From an uncultured Alphaproteobacteria bacterium (GTDB lineage: Bacteria; Pseudomonadota; Alphaproteobacteria; CADEGL01), in NCBI GenBank assembly GCA_902826885.1, contig CADEGL010000029.1, positions 1 to 38,564 on the forward strand: a DNA stretch of 38,564 bases. Reading direction: 5' to 3'. The position numbers were made by a program, and so were the translations under genes. Shown piece after piece: positions 25,628 through 34,500 of the stretch. The stretch's first letter is position 1; the number at the start of each line of letters is the position of its first letter. A model generated the notes under the pieces. The model was not told the DNA's origin, did not search any database, and was given only the letters and a program-made list of their open reading frames with translations.

Positions 25628-26289
25628 GCCGATTTCTGCAGAGCCTGGATCTTTTGCTCCAGGGTCTTGATCAAGGCCTCGATGCCGCCACGGGCGATGA
25701 TCGAGGTGAACTCGGAACGCCGGCGCGACACCTCGCTCAGCGTGCCGTCGATGAACACGTCGATGATCTGCCAACGATCGCCATATTTCCGCATGAGGTA
25801 ATTCATGCTGACCGGCGAGCCGTTGCTTTGGATCAGCTTGCTTTCGACGATCAGATTGCTCTGCTGCATCGGCACTTCGTTGCCGACCTCGAAACGCTCG
25901 CCGCCGTAGCCGTTGAACTGTGCCGCATAGCTGGCCACCGTGAAGCGCCGGAACACGTCGAGAAGACGCGCCTGCTCGTCGGGCGAAAACTTGGCCCACT
26001 GGGGACCGATGGCCAAGCGGCCCATGTCGTTCAGATTAAAAGTCTTGTCGACCACCGGCTCGAGCTTGGCGTAGCGCCCCTGATAGCCGAGCGTCTTGGC
26101 CTGCTTCATCACGCCGAGAAGCGTGGCGTAGAAGTTCTCGATGGTCGCCTTGGGGGTCTCTTGCGCCATGGTTTCGGCTGGCGCGAGCAACGGCAGAGCC
26201 AGAAGCAGGCCTAACGCGGCAATCACGTGCCGCCGCCGCGCCAAAGTGCCGCTTAGGCGCAATCCAAGATGCAATAGATTGAATGTCAT
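25624..26289 (-). CDS. hpnM: Hopanoid-associated periplasmic protein HpnM (MlaC/Ttg2D family)
   Basis: A 221-residue exported protein. From ATG 26289 it has a basic N-terminus (LARRR) and a hydrophobic core (VIAALGLLLALPLL) with cleavage near TMAQ, then an MlaC-type lipid-carrier domain: FYATLLGVMKQA, FNLNDMGRLAIG, FRRFTVASYAAQFNGY, YGDRWQIIDVFIDG. MlaC proteins shuttle lipids across the periplasm, and HpnM is named for association with hopanoid loci. The partner hpnN lies convergent, with a 4-bp overlap. A start at 26361 is possible but less probable. Confidence 0.88.
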   Translation of the reverse strand: MTFNLLHLGLRLSGTLARRRHVIAALGLLLALPLLAPAETMAQETPKATIENFYATLLGVMKQAKTLGYQGRYAKLEPVVDKTFNLNDMGRLAIGPQWAKFSPDEQARLLDVFRRFTVASYAAQFNGYGGERFEVGNEVPMQQSNLIVESKLIQSNGSPVSMNYLMRKYGDRWQIIDVFIDGTLSEVSRRRSEFTSIIARGGIEALIKTLEQKIQALQKSA

Positions 26290-26375
26290 AAAGCTTCGAA
26301 GCGTCTGGACGCAGTTCTTGCGCCAGCCACTTTCGCCGGGCCTCGGACGGCCCGGGAACAATGGCTAACGGCCTG

Positions 26376-26404
26376 ATGCTATGATCGAAGCATAGGTCCG
26401 GCAA
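26376..26404 (-). promoter_or_regulatory. Candidate hpnM promoter
   Basis: Minus strand TTGCCG (26399-26404), 17 nt, TAGCAT (26376-26381), about 90 nt before the hpnM start. Both boxes match the consensus at four of six positions. Confidence 0.35.
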
Positions 26405-26423
26405 CCAAAATGAAGGGGGCATC

Positions 26424-26446
26424 CCCGAGGGCCCAAGGCCCCCGGG
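26424..26446 (-). terminator. GC-rich hairpin after the luciferase-like gene (possible terminator)
   Basis: CCCGAGGGCC (26424-26433) pairs with GGCCCCCGGG (26437-26446) with one mismatch and a 3-nt loop, 12 nt past the stop of the minus-strand oxidoreductase. A T-run exists only on the plus strand, ten nucleotides away, so function as a terminator is uncertain. Confidence 0.4.
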
Positions 26447-26458
26447 AGAAATGCATTT

Positions 26459-27523
26459 TTACTGGGCCGCGACGCCTTTCGCGGCCTTTTCGGCGAAGTG
26501 CGGCATAACTTCGTCGATGAACAGGCGCAGCGAACGCTTCGCCACGTCATGGGGCAGGCCGTAGGTCATGCTGAACAGAAAAATGTCGCAGCCGATGGCC
26601 TCGTACTTGCGCAGGTGCGAGACGACCTCCGGCGGCGTGCCGAACACCATGCTCGTCCGCACCGCGTCGGGGTGATAGATCGCCTTGTCCATGGCGTCCT
26701 CGAAATTGATCAGTTCGGGGAAGCCGTTGTGGACGTCGCCCAATTGACGGAACAGATTCTCGAAGCCACGGCCGTAGCGGATGGAACATTCCACCGGCAC
26801 CTTCCATCCATCCGGAGCGTCATAGACGCAGGCACGGCGCAGGATCGACCAGCGCGGGCGGCGATAGCCGGGATTGTCCGCGATCGCCTTCTGCAGCTTG
26901 GTCGACAGCACTTCGCATTCAGCAAAGGGCTTGGACAGCGGCGTCGACATGATGTCGCAGCCGTTTTTGATCGCGAAATCGAACGTGTCCGGGTCGCGGG
27001 CCGCGATCCAAGTCGGAATCGGATTCTGGATCGGCTTGGGCACGCTGGTCGCCTTGGGCCACTGCCACAGCTCGCCGTCATGGGCGTAGTCGCCCTGCCA
27101 CATCTTGAAGATGGCTGGCACCATCTCACGCATGTAGGCGCCGCCCTTCTGCTGGACGATGCCGCCGGCCATGCGGTCGAACTCATGCTGATAGGCGCCG
27201 CGGCCGATGCCCAGCTCGATGCGGCCATTGGTCAGCACGTCGGCCAGCGCGGCCTCGCCCGCCAGACGGATAGGATGCCAATAGGGCGCCACCGCGACGG
27301 CCGTCCCCAAACGGACGTTCTTGGTGTAGGCGCCCCAGTAGGACAGGAGCTGGAACGGATTGGGGCCGATCACGAATTCGATTGTGTGATGCTCGGCCGC
27401 ATAGACCGAATGGAAGCCGCCCGCGTCGGCCATCTGGACAAGCTCCAGGACCTCTTCGTTGACCTGCTCCATACTCTGGCTGGGGTCCTGACGCGTCAGG
27501 TCGATCGCCAATCCGAATTTCAT
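26459..27523 (-). CDS. Luciferase-like (LLM class) flavin-dependent monooxygenase
   Basis: A 354-residue TIM-barrel flavoprotein of the bacterial luciferase superfamily: N-terminal MKFGLAIDL, YAAEHHTIEF, LGTAVAVAPYWHPIRLAGEAALADVL, and GIGRGAYQHEFDRMAG are family landmarks. Such enzymes use FMNH2 or F420 to oxygenate or oxidise small organics; the substrate is unknown. Start ATG 27523 follows a perfect GGGAGG. The regulator gene lies upstream on the same strand, separated by 154 nt holding a 21-bp palindrome, which suggests dedicated control. Confidence 0.9.
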   Translation of the reverse strand: MKFGLAIDLTRQDPSQSMEQVNEEVLELVQMADAGGFHSVYAAEHHTIEFVIGPNPFQLLSYWGAYTKNVRLGTAVAVAPYWHPIRLAGEAALADVLTNGRIELGIGRGAYQHEFDRMAGGIVQQKGGAYMREMVPAIFKMWQGDYAHDGELWQWPKATSVPKPIQNPIPTWIAARDPDTFDFAIKNGCDIMSTPLSKPFAECEVLSTKLQKAIADNPGYRRPRWSILRRACVYDAPDGWKVPVECSIRYGRGFENLFRQLGDVHNGFPELINFEDAMDKAIYHPDAVRTSMVFGTPPEVVSHLRKYEAIGCDIFLFSMTYGLPHDVAKRSLRLFIDEVMPHFAEKAAKGVAAQ

Positions 27524-27677
27524 GCTTCGCCTCCCTTTTTCCCGCGCGCCTTTCGAGCGCGTCGTGGAGCGGGCGGTTGCCGGCCCGCTGGGGTTTTCCT
27601 AGCAAGAGGCAGGGGGCGGACCTATCGGCGAACCTGGGAAATCCCGGCGGCCGGGTTCCTATGAATCATAGGAACGG
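27524..27677. other. Intergenic leader of the luciferase-like gene
   Basis: 154 nt. It holds the palindrome at 27655-27675 and a hairpin AGCGGGC (27568-27574)/GCCCGCT (27583-27589) that would lie in the oxidoreductase mRNA leader. No clear sigma-70 promoter seen. Confidence 0.4.
27655..27675. promoter_or_regulatory. Perfect 21-bp palindrome (operator candidate)
   Basis: Arms GTTCCTATGA and TCATAGGAAC (10 bp each) around a single central A, with no mismatch. It starts 2 nt after the regulator stop codon and lies about 130 nt upstream of the luciferase-like gene. Half sites one helical turn apart fit a dimeric regulator. A terminator hairpin is the alternative, but there is no T-tract and the loop would be too short without breaking pairs. 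Confidence 0.6.
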
Positions 27678-29513
27678 TCAGGCAGGCTTGAGCGGCTCCA
27701 TCATGCGTCGGAGACGCAAAGCCAGATCCAGGCCGAAGCGGGAATCAGGGTCTTCCAGGCTGACATTGAACAGCTCGGTCACCCGGGACAGGCGATAACG
27801 CAAGGTCGTAACGTGAATTCCCATGGCGTCGGCGCAGGCCTGATAGCGGCAACCGCTGGCCAGGAACGCCTCCAAGGTAGGGACCAGATCGCCGCCGTGG
27901 CGGCTGTCGTAAGCCAGGATCGGGCCCAACCGGTCCTGTACAAAGCGGCGCATGGCTTCACGGTCCATGGCGGACAAGAGAAGCGCATAGGGGCCGAACT
28001 CGGATTCCGCGATCAACCCTCGCTTGCCGAACATCCGTGCCAAATTGATCGCGCGCCGGCAGGCTTCCCGCGCGGCGGCGAAATCCTCCAGGCGATAGCA
28101 AACGCCGCTGGCCGCCACGATGGCACCGTCGAAAAACGCCTGCGCCTCCTCGGTGACCCGGCTCGCCAAGCGCGACCACGAACGGTCGTTTTCGCCATCC
28201 GAACCGGGCACCACGACGACGGTGTCGCCGCCATCGGCGGCGGCACGGGCATCGGGGCGAACGATCCGCGCCGTGCGGGTGAGATTGCGCAGAAAATGGG
28301 AATCGTCCGTGGCGGCGCCCGTCGTGGATGCCGCGGCAACCAAGAGGCGCGTGGGGCGATCGAGCGGAAGGTCGAACTGTCTCGCGCGGGCGATCATATC
28401 ATCGCGGTTGTTCCATTCGCCCCGGAACAATTGCCCCAACAGATCGGACAGCGAACGCGTCTCGACGCGAAAGCTGATCAGGCCGCGCATCATCTGCACC
28501 GCCAGCGCGAATTTGACCGCGTTGGCGATCAGCAGTTCCAGATCATCGAGCGGGTCCGTACCGGGAAAGACGATGAAAGCGCCCACCCGTTCACCGTCGA
28601 CGGTCAACGGAGCGACGTTCGCGGCCGCTACGAAGTCGATGCCGCAGGCACGCAGATCGATGGCACGCTCGGCATCCGACGGCTCGAAGGTGCGGGCGAA
28701 CGTGGTGAGATGGCGCGCCGCCTTTGATGTCAGGGTGTCGCGCCACGCGGCTTCGGGAAAACGGTCGGGTGCCGGCGATCGCCCGCACACCACCTGTCCC
28801 GCGGTCGCGTCGACGACGATGAACGGATGGGGCAGCAGGGTCTCGATCGTGGCGGACACGCCGCGCAGCGTGCTGTCGTGCAAGACCACGTCCATCAGAC
28901 GCGCGTGTGCGCCGAGCGCTTTCTGAAGCTTATCCGCCTGAGCCTGCTCGGAACGGAGACGGTTCCCCTTCTCGACCGCGAGACGCGCCAGGCTGGTGAC
29001 GGCCTCGAGAAAGGCCAAATCGTCTTCGCCCACTTCGACCCGCTGGCGCGACTGGACCGACAGCACCATGGGACGGCCGTTTCCGTCCGAGACATTCAGG
29101 GGAAACAGGGCCGCCGTGACATAGCCTCGGCTGCGCGCGTCCTCGCGATAGCCTGGATAGCGCTTGTCGCTACGCGCGTCGTCGATCACCAACGGGCGGT
29201 TTTTGGCGATCACGGCTAGGGTCGGGCTGGTGTCGAGCTGCCAGCGGCGCGCGTAGTCGACCTTGGGCTTGGCATAAGGATCGTAGTTGGCGATCAGGAC
29301 CGAGTACCCCTCGTCCCGATCGATCGCCATGATGCCGCTGGATGTCCAGGACGAGTGGCGACAGACCGCGGTCGCGATGCGGCCCAGCACGGTCACGAGA
29401 TCGCCTTCCGAACTGACATCGCTCGCGATCTCGCCAAGGCTTTTCAGCCGATCGGCCAGATCGTCGTCCGGGGCGCGCCGTTTGCCCCCGCGCAGGGCGA
29501 TTCCTTGGCTCAT
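27678..29513 (-). CDS. GAF-domain transcriptional regulator, PucR/CdaR family
   Basis: A 611-residue regulator. N-terminal GAF domain (about 25-190), a second sensory region (about 205-355), a CdaR GGDEF-like middle domain (about 370-510) and the C-terminal PucR helix-turn-helix (from about 546: TLEAFLASGCRYQACADAMGI, then HVTTLRYRLSRV). PucR/CdaR proteins usually activate catabolic genes on binding a ligand. The likely target is the luciferase-like gene immediately downstream on the same strand. The start ATG 29513 has no strong ribosome site. No paralogue in the window. Confidence 0.87.
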   Translation of the reverse strand: MSQGIALRGGKRRAPDDDLADRLKSLGEIASDVSSEGDLVTVLGRIATAVCRHSSWTSSGIMAIDRDEGYSVLIANYDPYAKPKVDYARRWQLDTSPTLAVIAKNRPLVIDDARSDKRYPGYREDARSRGYVTAALFPLNVSDGNGRPMVLSVQSRQRVEVGEDDLAFLEAVTSLARLAVEKGNRLRSEQAQADKLQKALGAHARLMDVVLHDSTLRGVSATIETLLPHPFIVVDATAGQVVCGRSPAPDRFPEAAWRDTLTSKAARHLTTFARTFEPSDAERAIDLRACGIDFVAAANVAPLTVDGERVGAFIVFPGTDPLDDLELLIANAVKFALAVQMMRGLISFRVETRSLSDLLGQLFRGEWNNRDDMIARARQFDLPLDRPTRLLVAAASTTGAATDDSHFLRNLTRTARIVRPDARAAADGGDTVVVVPGSDGENDRSWSRLASRVTEEAQAFFDGAIVAASGVCYRLEDFAAAREACRRAINLARMFGKRGLIAESEFGPYALLLSAMDREAMRRFVQDRLGPILAYDSRHGGDLVPTLEAFLASGCRYQACADAMGIHVTTLRYRLSRVTELFNVSLEDPDSRFGLDLALRLRRMMEPLKPA

Positions 29514-29630
29514 GCAGACCGATTGCCCCGATCCACGTTCGCGCCGGGGGTCCGGCGGGCTTGCGGCCCCATTCTAGGGCTAGAACGGCCAGGGATATAT
29601 GGGAGGCCCTTCGGCCAAAACCGAGGCGAT

Positions 29631-30266
29631 CTAAGCCTTGGCTTTCGAATCGAGCGCCAGCCGCACCGCCTGGGTGCGATTCGAGGCCCCCAGTTTGCGC
29701 ATGATGTTGCCGACATGGACCTTGACGGTCACCTCGCGGATCGCGAGGTCGCGCGCGATCTCCTTGTTCGACTTGCCTTGGCACAGGAAGTCCAACACAT
29801 CGCGCTCGCGGTCGGTCAAGGCATCCAGGCCCGGTGCCGCGCCAGGCTCGGCACGGCTGCCGGAGCGCGCGCGTTCTTCCATGAAAATGGAGGGCACGTA
29901 TGTCTCTCCGGAAAGCACCAACCGCAAGGCGGCCAGCATCGCCTTGCCGCTCAGCGTCTTCGGAAGGTAGCCGCTCGCACCGCGGTTCAGCGCTCCCATG
30001 ATGTCTTCACGGCCGGTTCGGCCGGACAAGACGACGACGGGAACATTCGGGTGGCGCGCGCGCATCTGCTCGAGTCCCGCCGTCCCATTCATGCCGGGCA
30101 TAGCCAAGTCGAGGATGATCAGGTCGGTGGCGGCCATCTTGGCCGCGGTCAAAGCCTCGTCCAATGTCGCGGCCTCCACGACCGCGACGTCGGACGCAAG
30201 GCGCTCCAGATGGAAACGAAGACCGCTTCGCACCAGTTCATGGTCGTCGGCAAGAACAACGCGCAT
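29631..30266 (-). CDS. NarL/FixJ-type response regulator
   Basis: A 211-residue two-domain regulator. Receiver domain: acidic pair Asp7-Asp8, phospho-acceptor Asp53 (LILDLAMPG), Lys103 (YLPKT). LuxR-type helix-turn-helix at about 145-205: LTDRERDVLDFLCQGKSNKEI and VTVKVHVGNIMRKLG. Phosphorylation should promote DNA binding. The start at 30266 (MRVVLADDH) is preferred because the 17 extra residues of the longer frame are not receiver-like. No kinase is directly adjacent; the large soluble kinase at 31546-35502 is the nearest candidate partner. Divergent from the protease gene. Confidence 0.92.
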   Translation of the reverse strand: MRVVLADDHELVRSGLRFHLERLASDVAVVEAATLDEALTAAKMAATDLIILDLAMPGMNGTAGLEQMRARHPNVPVVVLSGRTGREDIMGALNRGASGYLPKTLSGKAMLAALRLVLSGETYVPSIFMEERARSGSRAEPGAAPGLDALTDRERDVLDFLCQGKSNKEIARDLAIREVTVKVHVGNIMRKLGASNRTQAVRLALDSKAKA

Positions 30267-30424
30267 CGACCTGACAGCCAGCCCCTTTTTCGGTCTCAGG
30301 CAAAAGTATAAGTCCATCTCGTACCAACGTACACCCGCCCCTTACGACCATGCCTCGCGAGAGTTTTGCCGTCCGGCGCCACGGATAATTGTCACAGCCG
30401 TGGGCTTCACTCCAACGGACGGCC

Positions 30425-31177
30425 ATGGGACACCTCGACATCGCCAGCGGAACTCCAAACGCGCTTCGCACGGCGGTCGCTTGCGTGGCGATGGTCGCCA
30501 CGACGCTCGGTGCCTTGCCCCGCGTGGCCGCGGCCGCGGATTCGCGGCCGGCGGTCCAGCTGGCCTACGCCGTACCGGGTCCCGTCGCCGTCACAAGCGC
30601 GCCCGCCTACCCCACGCCATTCGCGCGTGCCGCCTTCCGCGCCGTGGATGCCGAGCTGTTTCCGAAATGGCACGCCGCCGTCGCCCGCACGGATCTTCAA
30701 TTGAACGGCGTTTCGCCCGCGTCGATGTCTGCCGGCCAGGCCGCGACGATCCGAGACGCCTTCAACCGCATCGTCGAACAGGCGGCGGCGCAATCCGGGC
30801 TCGACCTATTGGTGGCGGCGAACAAGTTGATCAACGCGGTGCCCTACCGGACCGACCAGGAGATTTACGGCGTATCGGATTACTGGGCCACGCCGATCGA
30901 GATGCTGGCCGCAGGCGGCGGCGATTGCGAAGACCATGCGATCGCCAAATTGGCGGTGCTGAAGCGGGCCGGCGTTTCCGCGGACAGGCTTCGCCTAGTG
31001 GTCGGCATCGACACGGCCACTGGTAAAGCCCACGCCATGGCCGTGGCCGAGTTGGACGGGATTGCCTACGTGCTCGACGGCCGGACGAACCGAGTCGTCG
31101 CGTGGGGCGGCCCCGAACTGCATTTCAAGCCGCTTTACGCGGCCGGCTTTCGCGGGGCGTGGATCTATCGCTCCTAG
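30425..31177 (+). CDS. Bacterial transglutaminase-like cysteine protease (BTLCP, LapG-related)
   Basis: A 250-residue exported protein: N-terminal hydrophobic segment (about 15-36, ending VAAAA), then a BTLCP domain with the catalytic triad Cys168 (GGGDCEDHAIAKL), His203 (KAHAMAVAEL) and Asp218 (VLDGRTN), and the preceding YWATPIEML element. LapG of this family cleaves surface adhesins in the periplasm and is held back by the c-di-GMP receptor LapD; no lapD or adhesin lies nearby, so the target is unknown. A TTG start at 30389 would add 12 residues. Placed between signalling genes; it converges on the small receiver with a 6-nt gap. Confidence 0.85.
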   Translation: MGHLDIASGTPNALRTAVACVAMVATTLGALPRVAAAADSRPAVQLAYAVPGPVAVTSAPAYPTPFARAAFRAVDAELFPKWHAAVARTDLQLNGVSPASMSAGQAATIRDAFNRIVEQAAAQSGLDLLVAANKLINAVPYRTDQEIYGVSDYWATPIEMLAAGGGDCEDHAIAKLAVLKRAGVSADRLRLVVGIDTATGKAHAMAVAELDGIAYVLDGRTNRVVAWGGPELHFKPLYAAGFRGAWIYRS

Positions 31178-31183
31178 ACCGCT

Positions 31184-31549
31184 TCAGCCGCGATGGGCGG
31201 CCATACGGTCGATCATTGCCACGAGCTTCCTCAGGTCAACGGGCTTCTTGAGGACGGGCGGGTCCTGACTGAAACCGGTCATGCCCAGGTCGATCTGCCC
31301 TGTCACCACGATGATCGGCAATCTCGCATCGGCCGTGCGAAGTTTCGCGATCAGCATATGCCCGTCACCGCCCGGCATCCGGATATCCGTAATGACCAGG
31401 TCCGCGGGATCGTGCGCGTGGGATCTAAGGGCTTCCTGGCCGCCATGGGCGATTGTCGCCCGATGACCCTTTCTGGTCAGAAATTCGCCGATCACGCTGG
31501 CGGCCAGCGGCTCGTCGTCGACGACCAGAATATGCAGCGGGATGCTCAC
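31184..31549 (-). CDS. Single-domain response regulator (CheY-like)
   Basis: A 121-residue receiver without output domain. Conserved residues: Asp11-Asp12, phospho-acceptor Asp55 (ITDIRMPG), Thr83 (VVTGQ) and Lys101 or Lys102 (VLKKPVDL). It starts with GTG at 31549 overlapping the kinase stop by 4 nt (GTGA), so it is translationally coupled to the kinase and probably its phosphate acceptor. As it lacks an output domain, it may act by protein contact or relay phosphate onward, for example to the NarL-type regulator at 29631. Confidence 0.93.
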   Translation of the reverse strand: MSIPLHILVVDDEPLAASVIGEFLTRKGHRATIAHGGQEALRSHAHDPADLVITDIRMPGGDGHMLIAKLRTADARLPIIVVTGQIDLGMTGFSQDPPVLKKPVDLRKLVAMIDRMAAHRG

Positions 31550-34500
31550 GCTTTGCCATCCTGCTTGGTCATACGGCGTTCCCGCCTGGACCCGAACCCC
31601 GGATCGACCGGCAAGGAGATGGTAAAACGCGCACCTTTCTCCGTATTTGCCGCCGTGATCGCTCCACCCATCGATGTGACGATCGCATACACGATTGAAA
31701 GCCCAAGCCCCGTTCCCTTGCCGGGGTCCTTGGTCGTGTAGAACGGCTCGAAAATATGCTCGAGCACGTCGGGGGCGATACCACCTCCAGTATCGGTAAC
31801 CCGGATATCGATCGTGTTCGTCTTTCGGTCGTCGACCAATTCGAGTTCGACCTCACCCTGGGCCGCGCCTCGGCCGCGTTGCTCCAGCACGGCATCCTTG
31901 GCGTTGTTCAGCAAGTTGATCACCACCTGCTCAAGCCGCAGCGGGTGACCCAAAACCGGCCGGCATGCGGGCGGGACGCTGGTGGACAGCCCAATTTCCG
32001 ACAGACGCAATTGCTCTGACACGAGCCGAACGGCCGCGCGTGCGCTGTTTGAAGGGTCGAACGGCTCGACCTCGACCCGATCCTTCCGGCTGAAAATGCG
32101 CATGTGATTGATGATCTCGGCCATGCGCTTGGTCTGGCCACTGATGACTTCGAGTTGCTGCGCCTGGTGCTCGGGATCGGCGCCGTCTTCTTCCAGAAGG
32201 ATCAGGCAACTGTCCGCGGCCATGCGGATGATGTTAAGCGGCTGATTGAGTTCATGGGTCAAACCCGACGCCATCTCGCCGAGCGTGCTGAGCTTGGACA
32301 CCTGGGCCAGTTGGGCCTCGACCTGTTTGCGCTCGGTCACATCTTCGAAGATAGACGCCACGCTAGCGATCTGTCCCGAGCCGTCGCGGACACCCATGAT
32401 CATTTCCCGGCACCAGAATGCTTCTCCGGTTTTCCGGTGCTCTTGCCGTTCGCCGCGCCACGTCTCTCCTGAAAAGACGGCCTCCCGGATGGCCCGGCTT
32501 TGACCGTCCCGCGCCTTGCGGTCCGCCCAACGCAACATATGCGCGCCCACGAATTCATCCCGGCGGAACCCGGTCATTATTTCGTGCGCTTGGTTGGCGT
32601 ACTCCACCAGCCCGTCCGCACCGGCGATGATGATGGCATTCGGGCTTTGCTCCACGACACCGGAGAGCCGGCGCCTGTCCTTTTCGGCTCGCTCGCGCTC
32701 GACGGCTGCTGCCAACACGTTGGCCACCGCGCGGAGAAAATCCGCGTCTTGCACCGAAAAGTCGCGCTGGTGCCGCGTATATGCGGAAATGGCGCCGAAA
32801 GGGCGTTCGGGAGGGCCGATAGCGATGCTCAGCCCGCTGATCACGCCTTGGGCCTTAAGGGACGGGGGCAGCTTGAACCGTTCGTCCTTCGCGGTATTCG
32901 CGATGATGACCGGCCGCCGCGACTTGAGAGCGTAGCCGGCGGGAACGCTCTCGTTGTTGGGAAACACGCTCTTCCCAATCGACTCTTCCGGCCAGCCGCG
33001 CGACGCGATCAGGCGCAGTGTCTCATGATGGGCATCGAGCTCGAGCACGCTGACCAAGTCAGCCGAAAGGGTGATGGCGACAGCCTCGACGGCGGCCCCG
33101 AATAAGGTGGACAACGTGCCGGCGCCGAGCGCGTGTTGGCCCAAGGCAACGACGGCGGATTGCTGTCGCGCCAGCGCGTCCAACTCGACCTCGGCGAGTT
33201 TGTGGTCGGTGACGTCCATCGCCACGCCATCCCACACCACGGCGCCGTCTTCGCGTTTGTGGGGCTGAGCCCAGAAGTGAATCCATTTGAGCGCGCCGTC
33301 GCGATGACGGACGCGGCATTCCATCTCCCACGGCTCCATGGTGCGCGCCGAATGCAAGGCCAGCGCATCGTGCTCGCGCTGCTCAACCTCCGTGGCCACG
33401 GATTGGAATGGCGTCGGGTCGGCCATCAGCTCCTGCGCCGAATAACCGACCAGGTCGCGCACACGCGAACTGATGAACGGATATTCGCACCGCCCTTCGG
33501 GATGCTGGATACGCCGGAAGACCACGCCCGGAAGGTTCGTGGCCAGGCTTTCCATCTGGCTCGCCGTTTCGCGCGCGGCCTGCTCCGCCAGCGTTCGGCC
33601 GGTGACATCGAGTACGAAACCGTTCCAAGCCACGGCACCCTCGGGCAGTGGGTGCGGCCGAGCGTGGACATGGACCCATCTGATCTGGCCATCCTTGCGG
33701 CGGATGCGTCCTTCCCAGACCCACGGCTGCATGCTCGCCGCGGATAGTTCGGCGCCTTTGTCGTGCCAGTCTTGGTCTTCCGGCAGCGCCGCGTTGCGAA
33801 ACGGCGCCGGATCGGCCATCAGCTCCTCGGCCGAATAACCGTAGATGTCTTTCACCCCCTTGCTGATATACGGGAAGGTCACGCGGCCGTCGGTATGTTG
33901 GATGCGCTGATAGATGACACCGGGAATGTTGGACGCCAGGCTTTCCAATTGCGCCGTGCGTTCGCGCAATTCCTGGTCGGTCTTCCGGTAACGCGTCACG
34001 TCCAGCGCGATTCCGTCCCACGCCACCTCACCGTTCTCCAGAGTCCGCACGCCGGCCAGGGTTTGAATCCACCGTGTCTCGCCTTGCGGCGTACGCATGC
34101 GGTACGTCAGGTCGAACGGCGCCATCCGGCGGACCGAGACGGCCACCGCCTCTTCCCAGGTTGGCCGGTCGTCGGGATGGATGGCGCTGACGAACGTGCG
34201 GGGATTTCCCAGCGCATCGATCGCTCCGATGCCGAACTCCCGCTCCATATAGCCGCTGGAATAGGGATAGCTCATCCGGCCGTCCGCATGAAGGACGCGC
34301 CGGAAGACGCCGCCGGGAATGTTGTCCGCGATGCTCTCCAGCCGCCGTTCGGATTCGCGCAACGCGCTTTCGATTCTCCTTTGCTCCGACATGTCGAGAA
34401 GAACGCTGTCCCAACGGGTATCGCCGTTCTCCAGCCGCGTCGGCCGCGCGATGACCTGGGTCCAAATCTCGCGCCCGTCCTTGGCGTGCTCCTTGCCAAA

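Noticed and set aside
27568-27589. Plus-strand terminator-like hairpin followed by GGGGTTTT
   Set aside because: No plus-strand gene ends upstream of it; it would only be a hairpin in the minus-strand mRNA leader.
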